Source of the DNA: Dysgonomonas sp. PF1-14
GTDB lineage: Bacteria; Bacteroidota; Bacteroidia; Bacteroidales; Dysgonomonadaceae
DNA length: 64,000 nucleotides
Reading direction: 5' to 3'
Assembly (NCBI RefSeq): GCF_029892965.1
Contig: NZ_JARXWN010000009.1
Location: 62,001-126,000 of the forward strand
Both the position numbers and the translations under genes were made by a program. Positions 1 to 9,327 of this stretch are shown here, one piece after another. Below the pieces are notes generated by a model, which was given only the letters and a program-made list of their open reading frames with translations, searched no databases and had not been told where the DNA came from. Position 1 is the stretch's first letter; each line of letters opens with the position of its first letter.

Positions 1-1
1 C

Positions 2-3000
2 AAAGCCTTCAAGTGGCTGATAAAAGGAAACAAGCTGATCTATCAGGACGACCGTAGCATACACGAAGTAGTAAAAGCGCCACAGTTTGAGTTCAAGTGG
101 ATAAAGACTACCCTCGAAGACCGTCGTCTGGGTGTCTATCCGCACGTATCTATCCTCGATAAAGTCTTCATCGAAGCTGTAGGCGGTGACATTACTTTCA
201 AAATAGAAGATAATACACAGACGGGAAAAGGCATATATTCCGAAAAGGTAGAGAATAAAGACCAGCAACTCGACGATGCCGAATACTACTATGCCGATCT
301 GGGAAATCTCATTCTGGTAAGGATAAAACCGTATCAGGAAGATTTCAGGACATTTGTATTCAACACACGCACCAAAGAGGTACTCAATATAAAGATGCTC
401 AACGATGCAGGAATACTCCTGCCCGACAATCATGGTATCATATTTCCCAACGGGTATTATCTCCAAAATGGCGACCACAAGATATTTGAAAGCGAACTGA
501 ATAATCTGGAATTTTTCCGTAAAGTGGCATCACCTAACGGCGAAGACTTCCTTTACATATTCTACCAGAACGAGCGGAATATTTACGTCATCATGTCGTA
601 CAACATCATCCGTCAACAGGTAGAGACACCGATTATCTGCAACGGATTCACCCTGTCTCACGATGGTACGCTGATATTCTTCCGTAGCGAACAAGAGGCC
701 TCCAGGCATCATCAGGTACAGATATGGCAAACCCCCTACTCTGCCCGCCTGATAGAAAATTATGAGAAGAAGGACAACATTCTTTACAAAATCGGCAACA
801 AGGACATTGTAAAGGCAATGGCTGAATGTCAGGAAGTCATTCACCTGATCAACAAGGAAGATACCTACGAAGGTCTTTATGAAGACATTGTAAAGAAATC
901 GAATGATATTGTCGATGCTTACTTCTGGGTATCGGACGAAGCTACGTATAAACTGGCTGAACCACTGGTAGAAATAAAAGAGATTGCCAACACAGCCATC
1001 GACGAGTTCGAGAAGGTCAAAGCACAGAAGAAATACGCAGCAGATATACTGGAAGCAACAGTTAACAAAGTAGATGCACTGCTATTCTCTATCAAAAATG
1101 CAAAATTTGATTCGCTCGATAAGCTGGTTAAACTATTGGCCGAAACCCGCAGAATGCAGGGTGAAGTCATAGAACTTAATAATCAGAAATACATAGACAC
1201 CGGCAAAATAGAAGAGCTGAAAGAAACGCTGATAGCCACAGCCGGCAAACTGTCGGACAAAACTGTCGAATTCCTGTTGCGCGATGAAGCTTTGATTCCG
1301 TACGAAACAAAAGTAGCAGATCAGAAAAAAGAAGTCGAAAGCGTCCTGAAAGTAATAGATGCCAACAAGATAGAAGAGAACTGCAAGTTGATATCTTCCG
1401 AACTGGAATTGCTTATAGACATACTCAACAGCCTGAAAATAGACGATACTACCCAAACCACTAAGATCATCGAAAAAATATCACTGATATTTGCATCGCT
1501 GAACGAGGTCAGGGCGCAACTGAAAAAGAAAGTAGATTCGCTGAAAAACAAGGAAGCCGCCGGAGAATTCCGTGCTCAGCTTACCTTGCTCGAACAGAGC
1601 ATCGTCAACTATCTGGAACTGGCTACATCACCCGAAAAGAGTGATGAATATTTCACAAAGGTTAGTGTACAGATAGAAGAACTGGAAAGTAAATTTGCCG
1701 ACTTCGACGATTTCATTGTTATTATATCCGACAAGCGGAACGAGGTAGTAAAAGTATTCGATGCGCGGAAAGCACAGTTGATAGAACAAATCAACAGACG
1801 CACTTCTTCTCTCGAACAAATCGGTCTGCGTGTACTGAAAAATGTAGAAAATAAGGCACAGTCTTTCAAATCGAAAGAAGAAATACAAGCTTTCTACTCT
1901 ACCGACCTCATGGTCGACAAAGTACATAAGCTGGTTGAAGACCTGAAAAATCTGGGAGACGTATCGAAAGCCGAAAATCTGGAGAACAGCCTCAAGACTT
2001 CCCTCGAAGATGCGCTGCGTATATTGAAAGATAAGTCGGAGCTGTTTGTAGACGGTGAGAATATCATTGCACTGGGTAATCATAAGTTTGCCGTAAACAA
2101 GCAATCACTCGATCTTACAGTGGTAAGACGCGACGACAGGCTGCTCTATCACCTTACAGGGACTAACTTCTACCACGAAATGCAGGATGGCGATATAAAC
2201 CGCTATCGCGATATATGGGAGCAGGAAGTAGTTTCCGAAAACAATCTGGTTTACAGAGCCGAATACCTTGCTTATCTGGCATTCAACGAAAGTCTGAAAT
2301 CAAAAGACTTCAATCTGCAACAGTTTATTTCGGGGCGGGTAGAACAGAGCTATTCCGAATCGTATATGAAAGGCGTACACGATGCTGATGCGATTACGAT
2401 CTTCGAAAAACTTACTTCGATACATCAACAGTTGGGACTGTTATCGTTCCGTCCGCAGGAACGTGTCGCTGCACAGTTGTTCTGGCACAGCGTAGATCCT
2501 GAGGATAAGAAACTACTGAACGGACTGATTGTCTCTGCTAACAATGTATTGAAGGCATTCCCTGCATCAGGAAATTATCAGTATGTTATCAGAGAGATAC
2601 AGGAAATGTTTGTGAAATGGAACACGCGCTTCAATTTCTCTAGAATGAGTCCTGAACAAATAGCAATATATCTGTTCTGTGAATTTGCCGAAAATCCTGA
2701 ATTTACAGTGAGTGAACAGGCACAGGAGCTGGAAAAAGAGTTTACAGCTTACTTGAAAAAACAGAAGTTGACCGAGAACTTCAAAACTGATCTTGCCGAA
2801 GATTCGTTCAGCGATGTAGAGCGTTTCTATCTGGTACGCAACTGGTTGCTATCATTCATCGACCTATCGGAGAAATACAACAAGTATAAAAAATACGTGG
2901 GCGAAACATCTTGCCTGCTATTATTGACCGATTTCCGCTACGAGTTGAGGCGCAGTCCCGACCAGATCGAGATTGCCGACCTCAGAGGTAGTCATCCGGT

Positions 3001-4369
3001 GATCGTAAACAATTTGTATTCGATAGATTATCACGACTTTATTCAGAAATTGACTCATTTCTACGAAATCAGTGTACCTACATTCAATGAATTTACACAA
3101 CTGAAAGACAAGATGATAGCATCTTACAGGAAGTCTCTGAAAATAAACGAACTGAAACCACGTGTACTTACATCTTTTGTCCGCAACAAGCTCATCAACC
3201 AGACGTATCTGCCGTTGATAGGTGCTAACTTGGCTAAACAGCTCGGCGTGGCGGGAGACAACAAACGTACGGCACGCATGGGTATGTTGTTGCTGATATC
3301 GCCTCCGGGATATGGTAAAACCACCCTGATGGAATATCTGGCAAACATAATGGGGCTGAACTTCGTGAAGATCAACGGGCCTACCATCGGTCATTCCATC
3401 ACATCCATCGATCCTGCCGAAGCCAAGACTTCGGGAGCGCGCGAAGAACTGAAAAAGATAAATCTCGCTTTCGAGATGGCTGATAATGTAATGCTCTACG
3501 TAGACGACATCCAGCACTGTAGCTCGGAGTTCCTGCAAAAGTTCATTTCGCTTGCCGACGGGCAACGCAAAATGGACGGTATATTTGAAGGAGACAGTAA
3601 GACCTACGATTTGCGCGGCAAACGCTTCTGTGTGATCATGGCGGGTAACCCGTACACCGAAAGCGGCGAGAAGTTCCAGATACCGGACATGTTAGCCAAC
3701 CGTGCCGATGTGTACAATCTGGGTGATGTGATCGGAGGCTCCGATACATTGTTCAAACTCAGTTTGCTGGAAAATGCAATTGTGGAAAATCCGTATATGC
3801 AGAAGATAGCAAGCAAAAGCTTTACAGACTTCTACAATCTGGTAGACTATGTGGAAACGAAAAGCGAAATGATGCCCGATCTCGAAGGCAACCATATGCA
3901 GCAGGATGTAGACGACTTCATTGCAGTAGTGAAAAACAGCCTGTCGATAAGAGATATAGTATTGAAAGTGAATCAGAACTATATTGCCAGTGCAGCCATG
4001 CAGGATACTTATCGTACCGAGCCTTCTTTCAAACTGCAAGGATCGTACAGGGATATGAATAAGCTGGTAAGCCAGATTGTTCCGCTAATGAACAAGAAGG
4101 AGATAAGCGAACTGATTCTTACCCACTACGAAAGCGAATCGCAAACACTGACAGCAGACAGCGAAGCAAATATACTGAAACTAAAAGAGATAGCAGGTCT
4201 ATTATCAGGTAGTGACAGCGAACGCTGGATACACATCAAAGAGATATTCAACAAAAATAATAAATTTGGAAGTATCGACCAGAATAACCAGACAGGACTG
4301 GTTATTGCCCAACTGGCAGAGTTTAACGACAATCTGGAAGGTATCAAAAAAGCTATTACAAAAAAGTGA
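2..4369 (+). CDS. Very large AAA+ ATPase (DNA repair ATPase type), 5' end outside window
   Basis: The reading frame is open from base 2 with no stop, so the gene begins left of the window and about 1,455 residues are visible. The first half is long and charged, probably helical or coiled coil. An AAA+ module sits near the C-terminus: Walker A SPPGYGKTT near 3298, Walker B MLYVDDIQ near 3491, a sensor-1-like CVIMAGNP near 3630 and an arginine-finger-like LANRAD near 3692. The order resembles MoxR-type AAA+ proteins. Bacteroidota homologues of this size are usually labelled DNA repair ATPase, but I know of no clear biochemical function. It ends at TGA before a strong hairpin. The AAA+ call is firm; the role is unknown. 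Confidence 0.75.
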   Translation, partial: KAFKWLIKGNKLIYQDDRSIHEVVKAPQFEFKWIKTTLEDRRLGVYPHVSILDKVFIEAVGGDITFKIEDNTQTGKGIYSEKVENKDQQLDDAEYYYADLGNLILVRIKPYQEDFRTFVFNTRTKEVLNIKMLNDAGILLPDNHGIIFPNGYYLQNGDHKIFESELNNLEFFRKVASPNGEDFLYIFYQNERNIYVIMSYNIIRQQVETPIICNGFTLSHDGTLIFFRSEQEASRHHQVQIWQTPYSARLIENYEKKDNILYKIGNKDIVKAMAECQEVIHLINKEDTYEGLYEDIVKKSNDIVDAYFWVSDEATYKLAEPLVEIKEIANTAIDEFEKVKAQKKYAADILEATVNKVDALLFSIKNAKFDSLDKLVKLLAETRRMQGEVIELNNQKYIDTGKIEELKETLIATAGKLSDKTVEFLLRDEALIPYETKVADQKKEVESVLKVIDANKIEENCKLISSELELLIDILNSLKIDDTTQTTKIIEKISLIFASLNEVRAQLKKKVDSLKNKEAAGEFRAQLTLLEQSIVNYLELATSPEKSDEYFTKVSVQIEELESKFADFDDFIVIISDKRNEVVKVFDARKAQLIEQINRRTSSLEQIGLRVLKNVENKAQSFKSKEEIQAFYSTDLMVDKVHKLVEDLKNLGDVSKAENLENSLKTSLEDALRILKDKSELFVDGENIIALGNHKFAVNKQSLDLTVVRRDDRLLYHLTGTNFYHEMQDGDINRYRDIWEQEVVSENNLVYRAEYLAYLAFNESLKSKDFNLQQFISGRVEQSYSESYMKGVHDADAITIFEKLTSIHQQLGLLSFRPQERVAAQLFWHSVDPEDKKLLNGLIVSANNVLKAFPASGNYQYVIREIQEMFVKWNTRFNFSRMSPEQIAIYLFCEFAENPEFTVSEQAQELEKEFTAYLKKQKLTENFKTDLAEDSFSDVERFYLVRNWLLSFIDLSEKYNKYKKYVGETSCLLLLTDFRYELRRSPDQIEIADLRGSHPVIVNNLYSIDYHDFIQKLTHFYEISVPTFNEFTQLKDKMIASYRKSLKINELKPRVLTSFVRNKLINQTYLPLIGANLAKQLGVAGDNKRTARMGMLLLISPPGYGKTTLMEYLANIMGLNFVKINGPTIGHSITSIDPAEAKTSGAREELKKINLAFEMADNVMLYVDDIQHCSSEFLQKFISLADGQRKMDGIFEGDSKTYDLRGKRFCVIMAGNPYTESGEKFQIPDMLANRADVYNLGDVIGGSDTLFKLSLLENAIVENPYMQKIASKSFTDFYNLVDYVETKSEMMPDLEGNHMQQDVDDFIAVVKNSLSIRDIVLKVNQNYIASAAMQDTYRTEPSFKLQGSYRDMNKLVSQIVPLMNKKEISELILTHYESESQTLTADSEANILKLKEIAGLLSGSDSERWIHIKEIFNKNNKFGSIDQNNQTGLVIAQLAEFNDNLEGIKKAITKK

Positions 4370-4400
4370 ATCATTTTTAACTAACTTCACAAACAAGGAA

Positions 4401-4432
4401 AGGCTGCCCCTATTGGAGCAGCCTCACCTTTT
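4401..4432 (+). terminator. Intrinsic terminator after the AAA+ ATPase gene
   Basis: The arms AGGCTGC (4401-4407) and GCAGCCT (4418-4424) pair perfectly and are followed by CACCTTTT. It lies about 30 bases after the ATPase stop, in its direction. Confidence 0.7.
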
Positions 4433-4484
4433 CAATAATACATGAATAACCTCCCTATCATTCAGCAGGGCTATTAAGTTCTTA

Positions 4485-4605
4485 TATTGCCACGCCTTTT
4501 AAGGCGTGGATAAAGGATTATCTAAAAAAAGGACTTTAGTCAAAATTTGGCTAAAGCCAGTTCCAAATTCTCAATCCTGTTCCTCCACTTAAAAGTGGAG
4601 GCAAT
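4485..4605 (-). repeat. Four-hairpin interspersed repeat, copy A
   Basis: This non-coding block sits between two convergent genes. It contains CCACGCCTT/AAGGCGTGG (4490-4509), GACT/AGTC around 4532-4540, GGCT/AGCC around 4549-4558 and CCTCCACTT/AAGTGGAGG (4582-4601). The outer edges read ATTGCC and GGCAAT. Read on the minus strand it aligns hairpin by hairpin with 28850-28970, and its last hairpins with 37731-37808. Stem bases differ between copies while pairing is kept. It resembles REP/MITE-like elements; no transposase is present. Confidence 0.75.
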
Positions 4606-4636
4606 TAAAGATAAAAAACTTAACAGCCCTTCCTAT

Positions 4637-5875
4637 TCAGGGTTTCATACCTAAAGCCTCTGTATAACCTTTATTTTTTGTGCAATTAGCAAACTTCATG
4701 TTGTCAAGGAGGTCTGTCATTGCTTTTTTCACCACCTCAGTATCAGGGCGCACCTCACGTATCTTTGCAAAACTACTCCGGTCTGCCTTTGTGTATTCCA
4801 CAATCACATCCCAGTTTTCGGGTGTAGGAATAATAGCCATACATGCCCGCTCAGCCATCTTCTTATACGGCCAGAAATGCCAGCCTATATTATTATTTTC
4901 GAGCATACGCCTCATACCTCCAACCCATTCGTCCGTATTTTCACCTGTTTCACCCATATACATCGGCAGGTTAACGCTGTCGCGGAAATTTATCAGATCC
5001 CCTATATGAGAAGCCAATGTATCGCACTTGTAGCGATGACAGGTGTACATCAGATTATCATCGAACTTAGAGTCTTTAAACACCTTAAAGTTGTTGTTCC
5101 ACTGCGCACCACCGAGCAAGACGATATGATTCTTATCTACTGTGCGTATAGAATCTACACACCTTTTGTAAAGCGGCTCTAACTCTGTATTCAGTTTATC
5201 ATAGTCGGGTCTGAAATAATGGGCAATAGGCTCATTTACCAGATCATAACCCAAAATGATAGGTTCATTGGCATAACGTGCAGCTATCTGTTTCCAGATA
5301 TCACAGAACAGCTTTTTGCTCTCTTCGTTGACAAACAGCCAAGGATAACCGTAACTATCGTCGATATTATCTCCTGTTTGCCCACCGGGTGCTACGTGCA
5401 TATCCAGAATCACATAAAGCTCTTCCTGACGGCACCATTCCAGCAGTTGATCGAGTATCTCAAATCCGATCTGCCCTTTATCTTTTCCCATATAGTTGTC
5501 ATCGGTAAACAACTTATAGTGAAAAGGCACACGAACCGAATTCATACCTGTTCCCCTGATGTATTTTATGTCTTCATGCGTTATATAATTCTTTCTGAAT
5601 TCCTGCCAGAACCAGTTTGTAAAATCGGGTCCGGTCAGTTCACTGAACGCATCATTTATCAGCCTGTAGGAATTTACATCCTTAAAGAATAACATATATC
5701 CTTCGGGATTAAGCCAGTTACCGAGATTAATACCTTGTATCAGAAATTTCTCTCCATTAGGCTTAATCAGATTCTTACCCTCTACCCTGATATATTTATT
5801 TTCCTTTACATCTGACTTTTTAGAAATAAAACTCAAAAAAAGAAGAGGCAATAGCAGATATATTAACTTTTTCAT
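4637..5875 (-). CDS. Glycoside hydrolase family 5 (cellulase-type fold)
   Basis: This 412-residue exported enzyme has an N-terminal hydrophobic signal (residues 1-18) but no clear lipobox. The GH5 signature is present: acid/base Glu215 in DLVNEP and nucleophile Glu309 in MGETGEN, 94 residues apart, as expected for a TIM-barrel retaining enzyme. HVAPGG near 160 is another family motif. GH5 covers beta-glucanases, mannanases and others. The GH128 genes in the same locus suggest a beta-1,3- or beta-1,6-glucanase or exo-glucosidase role, which is inference. It is the last gene of the PUL and is separated from the GH2 gene by a terminator-like hairpin, so it may be expressed at a lower level. Confidence 0.88.
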   Translation of the reverse strand: MKKLIYLLLPLLFLSFISKKSDVKENKYIRVEGKNLIKPNGEKFLIQGINLGNWLNPEGYMLFFKDVNSYRLINDAFSELTGPDFTNWFWQEFRKNYITHEDIKYIRGTGMNSVRVPFHYKLFTDDNYMGKDKGQIGFEILDQLLEWCRQEELYVILDMHVAPGGQTGDNIDDSYGYPWLFVNEESKKLFCDIWKQIAARYANEPIILGYDLVNEPIAHYFRPDYDKLNTELEPLYKRCVDSIRTVDKNHIVLLGGAQWNNNFKVFKDSKFDDNLMYTCHRYKCDTLASHIGDLINFRDSVNLPMYMGETGENTDEWVGGMRRMLENNNIGWHFWPYKKMAERACMAIIPTPENWDVIVEYTKADRSSFAKIREVRPDTEVVKKAMTDLLDNMKFANCTKNKGYTEALGMKP

Positions 5876-5903
5876 TTCAAATATCAGATAATTGTTTTCC
5901 TGA

Positions 5904-5952
5904 GAAAAAAGTAGCAGATTTGTACAATCTTCACAAAAATTAATCTGCTACT
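5904..5952 (-). terminator. Hairpin with U-tract between the GH2 and GH5 genes
   Basis: AGTAGCAGATT (5910-5920) and AATCTGCTACT (5942-5952) form an 11-bp stem. Read leftward it is followed by six T. It lies after the GH2 stop, so it may end or attenuate PUL transcription before GH5. Confidence 0.65.
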
Positions 5953-5972
5953 CTTTCACCAACCCTAAATAA

Positions 5973-7781
5973 TTACTTTTTCTTGAACCACTCCTGAAGC
6001 ACGTAGAAAGCCAGCTTACGGTCGCCACGATCGGAGATAACACCCTTCCTGTTAAATCCGTCCTGAACGTTAGGCAACAAGCGTCTCGATGATCGGAAAT
6101 CTTTCAATATCCAAGGAGAGATACCTGATACATAAGGCATACGCTCATCTATCATTCTCAGTGTTTTACGATACAGTTCTGCCTGATATTCTTCTGTCCA
6201 TATCTGGCTTACATCACCATGATGACCGAAGACTGCCTCGCCGCCAAACTCGCTTATCATCAACGGCTTTTCGTAATCTACTTCCCATTTCACACGATCG
6301 AGTTTTTCGTTTGTGCCGTCATACCAGCCAACATACTGGTTTACACTGATAATATCAACATACTCACTCATATTGTCGTTAATAGAAAGAATCTCCTTCG
6401 ATTTGTCCTTACGTTCCATTGCCATACTGATAAGACGTGTATTGTCTTTTTCGCGGGCATATTTTGCCAACGATGACAGGAATTTGTCGCGAGGATCGCT
6501 ATGAGGAGTTTCGTTTGCTATAGACCATACGAAGATATTAGCACGATTCTGATCGCGTTCTATCATTTCGTCCAATTGGTTCAGTGCATTTGCATACACA
6601 TAGTCTTTCTCCCAATGGATAGTCCAGTACACCGGAATTTCCGACCATACCAGTAAGCCCATCTTTTCAGCCAGACGTACCATTTGTTCGTTGTGCGGAT
6701 AGTGAGCCAGACGCACATAGTTGCAACCCAGATCTTTTGCCCAGTTCAGCAGTGTGCGGTCTTCGTCCTCACTGAATATTCTGCCATTGCGGAAAGCCGC
6801 TTCTTCGTGAATGCTTATGCCTTTCATGAAAATTTGTTTTCCATTCAGGAATATCTCACGACCACGCGTTTCTATTGTTCTGAATCCTATCTCATCATTT
6901 ACCTTATCGGTAGCTGACGATACTAAAACGTCATACAACTTAGGCGACTCTGGCGACCACAGGCTAGGTGTAGCCTTCACTTCTACAGAAGCCATACCCG
7001 AAGCATCGGTAGTCAGAGTTTGTTTTATTTTCAGTTCAGGAATCTCAATAGTCACTGTCTGTCCGGCTGTTTTAGCTGACATACGGGCTTTCAGTTCCAA
7101 TGTATTTGTTGTACCTTTCTTCAACTGAACTTTGTACGACTGAATAAAAGTCTGAGGCAGTTCTACCAGCATCACATCGCGAGTAATACCTCCATAGTTG
7201 AACCAGTCAAAATTGTTTGTAGGTACGGCATCAGCACGACGCTTATTGTCTACTTTCACGACCAGCTTGTTATTACCTGATTTTACAATATCGGTAACAT
7301 CGAAATTGAACGGTGTGTAACCACCTTCGTGTTCTCCTACCTTCGTTCCGTTAAGGTATATCTTCGTATCGTAGTTAGATGCTCCGAAGTACAGATATAC
7401 TTTATTGCCCGACTTGGGTGTGTACAGGAACTGCTGTCTGAACCAGATTGTTCCCTCATAAAGGAAAAGATTGTCGGAATGAGTATTCCAGTCTCCCGGA
7501 ACGGGCATTACCGGCGCCGTATCGAAGTCGTACTCCTTCCATGTGCTAACATTATCTACCTGATGGTCTTTGAAGAATCCATCGGGATTCGGCATACGCC
7601 GATAATCATAGTACCCTGTTTCGAGTGGGTCTACTACATAGTGCCAATAGCCGTTGAGACTGATTCGGTGCCTGTTGTAAACGTTTTGCACAAGCGGATC
7701 GAGCCCTTGTGTAGTCTGACCGAAAGCCAGCAGATTACAGAACAAGACAGCGAACACCAATAATTTACTTTTTAGTCGCAT
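5973..7781 (-). CDS. Glycoside hydrolase family 2, beta-glucuronidase-like
   Basis: This 602-residue exported enzyme (signal to about residue 21, ending in FGQ) has the GH2 order of sugar-binding jelly roll, Ig-like domain and TIM barrel. The acid/base is Glu424 in WSIANE and the nucleophile Glu511 in ISEFGG. Length and motif spacing match bacterial beta-glucuronidases (about 600 residues). It has FNRKG, giving Asn577-x-Lys579, the NxK pair that in glucuronidases contacts the substrate carboxylate. I therefore prefer beta-glucuronidase (or uronidase) over beta-galactosidase. The nearby uxuA/uxuB operon, which handles released glucuronate, supports this. The exact substrate is unproven and some other GH2 enzymes also carry NRKG. 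Confidence 0.85.
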   Translation of the reverse strand: MRLKSKLLVFAVLFCNLLAFGQTTQGLDPLVQNVYNRHRISLNGYWHYVVDPLETGYYDYRRMPNPDGFFKDHQVDNVSTWKEYDFDTAPVMPVPGDWNTHSDNLFLYEGTIWFRQQFLYTPKSGNKVYLYFGASNYDTKIYLNGTKVGEHEGGYTPFNFDVTDIVKSGNNKLVVKVDNKRRADAVPTNNFDWFNYGGITRDVMLVELPQTFIQSYKVQLKKGTTNTLELKARMSAKTAGQTVTIEIPELKIKQTLTTDASGMASVEVKATPSLWSPESPKLYDVLVSSATDKVNDEIGFRTIETRGREIFLNGKQIFMKGISIHEEAAFRNGRIFSEDEDRTLLNWAKDLGCNYVRLAHYPHNEQMVRLAEKMGLLVWSEIPVYWTIHWEKDYVYANALNQLDEMIERDQNRANIFVWSIANETPHSDPRDKFLSSLAKYAREKDNTRLISMAMERKDKSKEILSINDNMSEYVDIISVNQYVGWYDGTNEKLDRVKWEVDYEKPLMISEFGGEAVFGHHGDVSQIWTEEYQAELYRKTLRMIDERMPYVSGISPWILKDFRSSRRLLPNVQDGFNRKGVISDRGDRKLAFYVLQEWFKKK

Positions 7782-7794
7782 TGTATTATATTTT

Positions 7795-9300
7795 TTAGTT
7801 AATTAATTCAATGTTGTCGAAATAGAATATTCCCGGACTAGCCTGTACATTTGAGGCATACGACCCTCCGAATTGTATCACCCATGTATCGAAGGTGGTA
7901 ATGGCTGCGCTGCCTGAGAAATCGAATACCAATTCTACCCATTTACCAAAGTCTGTAGATGTCAGTGTCTTAGTAACGATTGCAGTCTCCGATGTTTTCT
8001 TACTGTTTACCAAACGTACTTCTACTGTCGGTTTCAGATTCACCCCGTCATAGTTGTTGGTAGTTGGCAGATAAACGTGCATTTTCAGTTTATTCTTATT
8101 TTCCAGATCGAATGTATAATTGCGTGTCAATGTAAGCTGTTCGTTGCTGCCCGTTCCGCGTACTATACGTACAATAGAATCTGACGGATTCGGGTTTGTC
8201 ATGCTTACATTACGTACAACTGAGTAGGATGGAAGCCCCCATGTATTATTACCCATACCGGACAATACAAATGTCAGGGATTTAGAGACTTCTTCAAATC
8301 CTTCGTCTATCGTTTCTTCTTTCGGAGGATCTACTTCTGCCGGTTTCTCAGGTTCAATAGGGTAACCTTTCGGTACAAGCAGATAGTGGTCTTCCCACTT
8401 AGCGGTAGCACGCGATGCAGGGTACGATTCTTCGTGAACTACGCGCAGATAGTTTTCACCGATAGAGTCTATTCTATATTCGATATCGGATGGTTGATTT
8501 CCTCTATAGAAGAACATATAAGCTCCGCCTGTAAGTTTCAGATAATAAACATCTTTTCCGCTCTGTTCGCGTTTTGTTATCGACCATTTTTGTGGCTGCG
8601 TACCCGGTGTATAGTTTACAATAAAGTCTCCTTTTGGCGATGATGCCACTCCCGTTACCGTACCCATTTCTTTCAGTTGGTTAATGCGGTATTGTGCAAC
8701 GCCGTCAATAGTACCTCCATGAGAGTATGATTGTCCATGATTTTCGTAAACGCATTCTGCGCCCAATAGTTTGAATGTTATTTCATCGTCATACATTCCT
8801 GTTCCTGCATAGAAAAGCGGTGCTTTCTTGTCGTCAGATTCCTGTCCGGTCTGACGTTTCCACAGACGCACATGACCTGTGCGAAGCGAATCGAGTACCC
8901 ATGTTTTACCATTCAGAGCTGCAACTCCACCTGTTAAGAAATCATATACGGGATCGCTTACCAGTGCCATATTGTCCTGTGTGATTTTGATATCACGGGA
9001 TACAGTTACTTCTTTTGCTCCATCGTAATATGTCATTTTCACTGTGTATGTACCTGTGAAAGCATAGCCTGCATATACAGTGTCTCCTACTGCCGACTGC
9101 CCGTTTCCTAAGTCCCATTTAGGAGGCAGTACATCTCCTAACAGGCCGTTTATAAACATAAAGGAATTGTCGTCGGCCATATCTACAACCTTGATACGTC
9201 CATCGTCCGGAATTGGTTCAAAATCCATTGCCGGATTATCGGGTGAACATGCCCACATACATGAAAGGGCTATGATGACAAGTGATATTATTTTTTTCAT
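7795..9300 (-). CDS. Surface glycan-binding lipoprotein of the PUL
   Basis: This 501-residue lipoprotein has lipobox ALSCMWAC with Cys18 then SPD. A PKD-like beta-sandwich (about 35-110, with WDLGNGQ and GTYTVKMTYYDG) is followed by a middle domain of unknown type. The C-terminal domain (about 345-501) looks like a jelly-roll carbohydrate-binding module. No catalytic signature is visible. It lies directly downstream of susD, 13 bases before the GH2 gene, where PULs normally encode SusE/F-like or SGBP glycan-binding proteins. It is probably anchored to the outer face of the outer membrane. The binding role is inferred from architecture and position. Confidence 0.75.
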   Translation of the reverse strand: MKKIISLVIIALSCMWACSPDNPAMDFEPIPDDGRIKVVDMADDNSFMFINGLLGDVLPPKWDLGNGQSAVGDTVYAGYAFTGTYTVKMTYYDGAKEVTVSRDIKITQDNMALVSDPVYDFLTGGVAALNGKTWVLDSLRTGHVRLWKRQTGQESDDKKAPLFYAGTGMYDDEITFKLLGAECVYENHGQSYSHGGTIDGVAQYRINQLKEMGTVTGVASSPKGDFIVNYTPGTQPQKWSITKREQSGKDVYYLKLTGGAYMFFYRGNQPSDIEYRIDSIGENYLRVVHEESYPASRATAKWEDHYLLVPKGYPIEPEKPAEVDPPKEETIDEGFEEVSKSLTFVLSGMGNNTWGLPSYSVVRNVSMTNPNPSDSIVRIVRGTGSNEQLTLTRNYTFDLENKNKLKMHVYLPTTNNYDGVNLKPTVEVRLVNSKKTSETAIVTKTLTSTDFGKWVELVFDFSGSAAITTFDTWVIQFGGSYASNVQASPGIFYFDNIELIN

Positions 9301-9327
9301 ATCATTTTATATTTAATCAGTTACGGA

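Noticed and set aside
4212-4445. Short plus-strand frame at the end of the AAA+ ATPase gene
   Set aside because: It overlaps the real gene in another frame and runs into the terminator.
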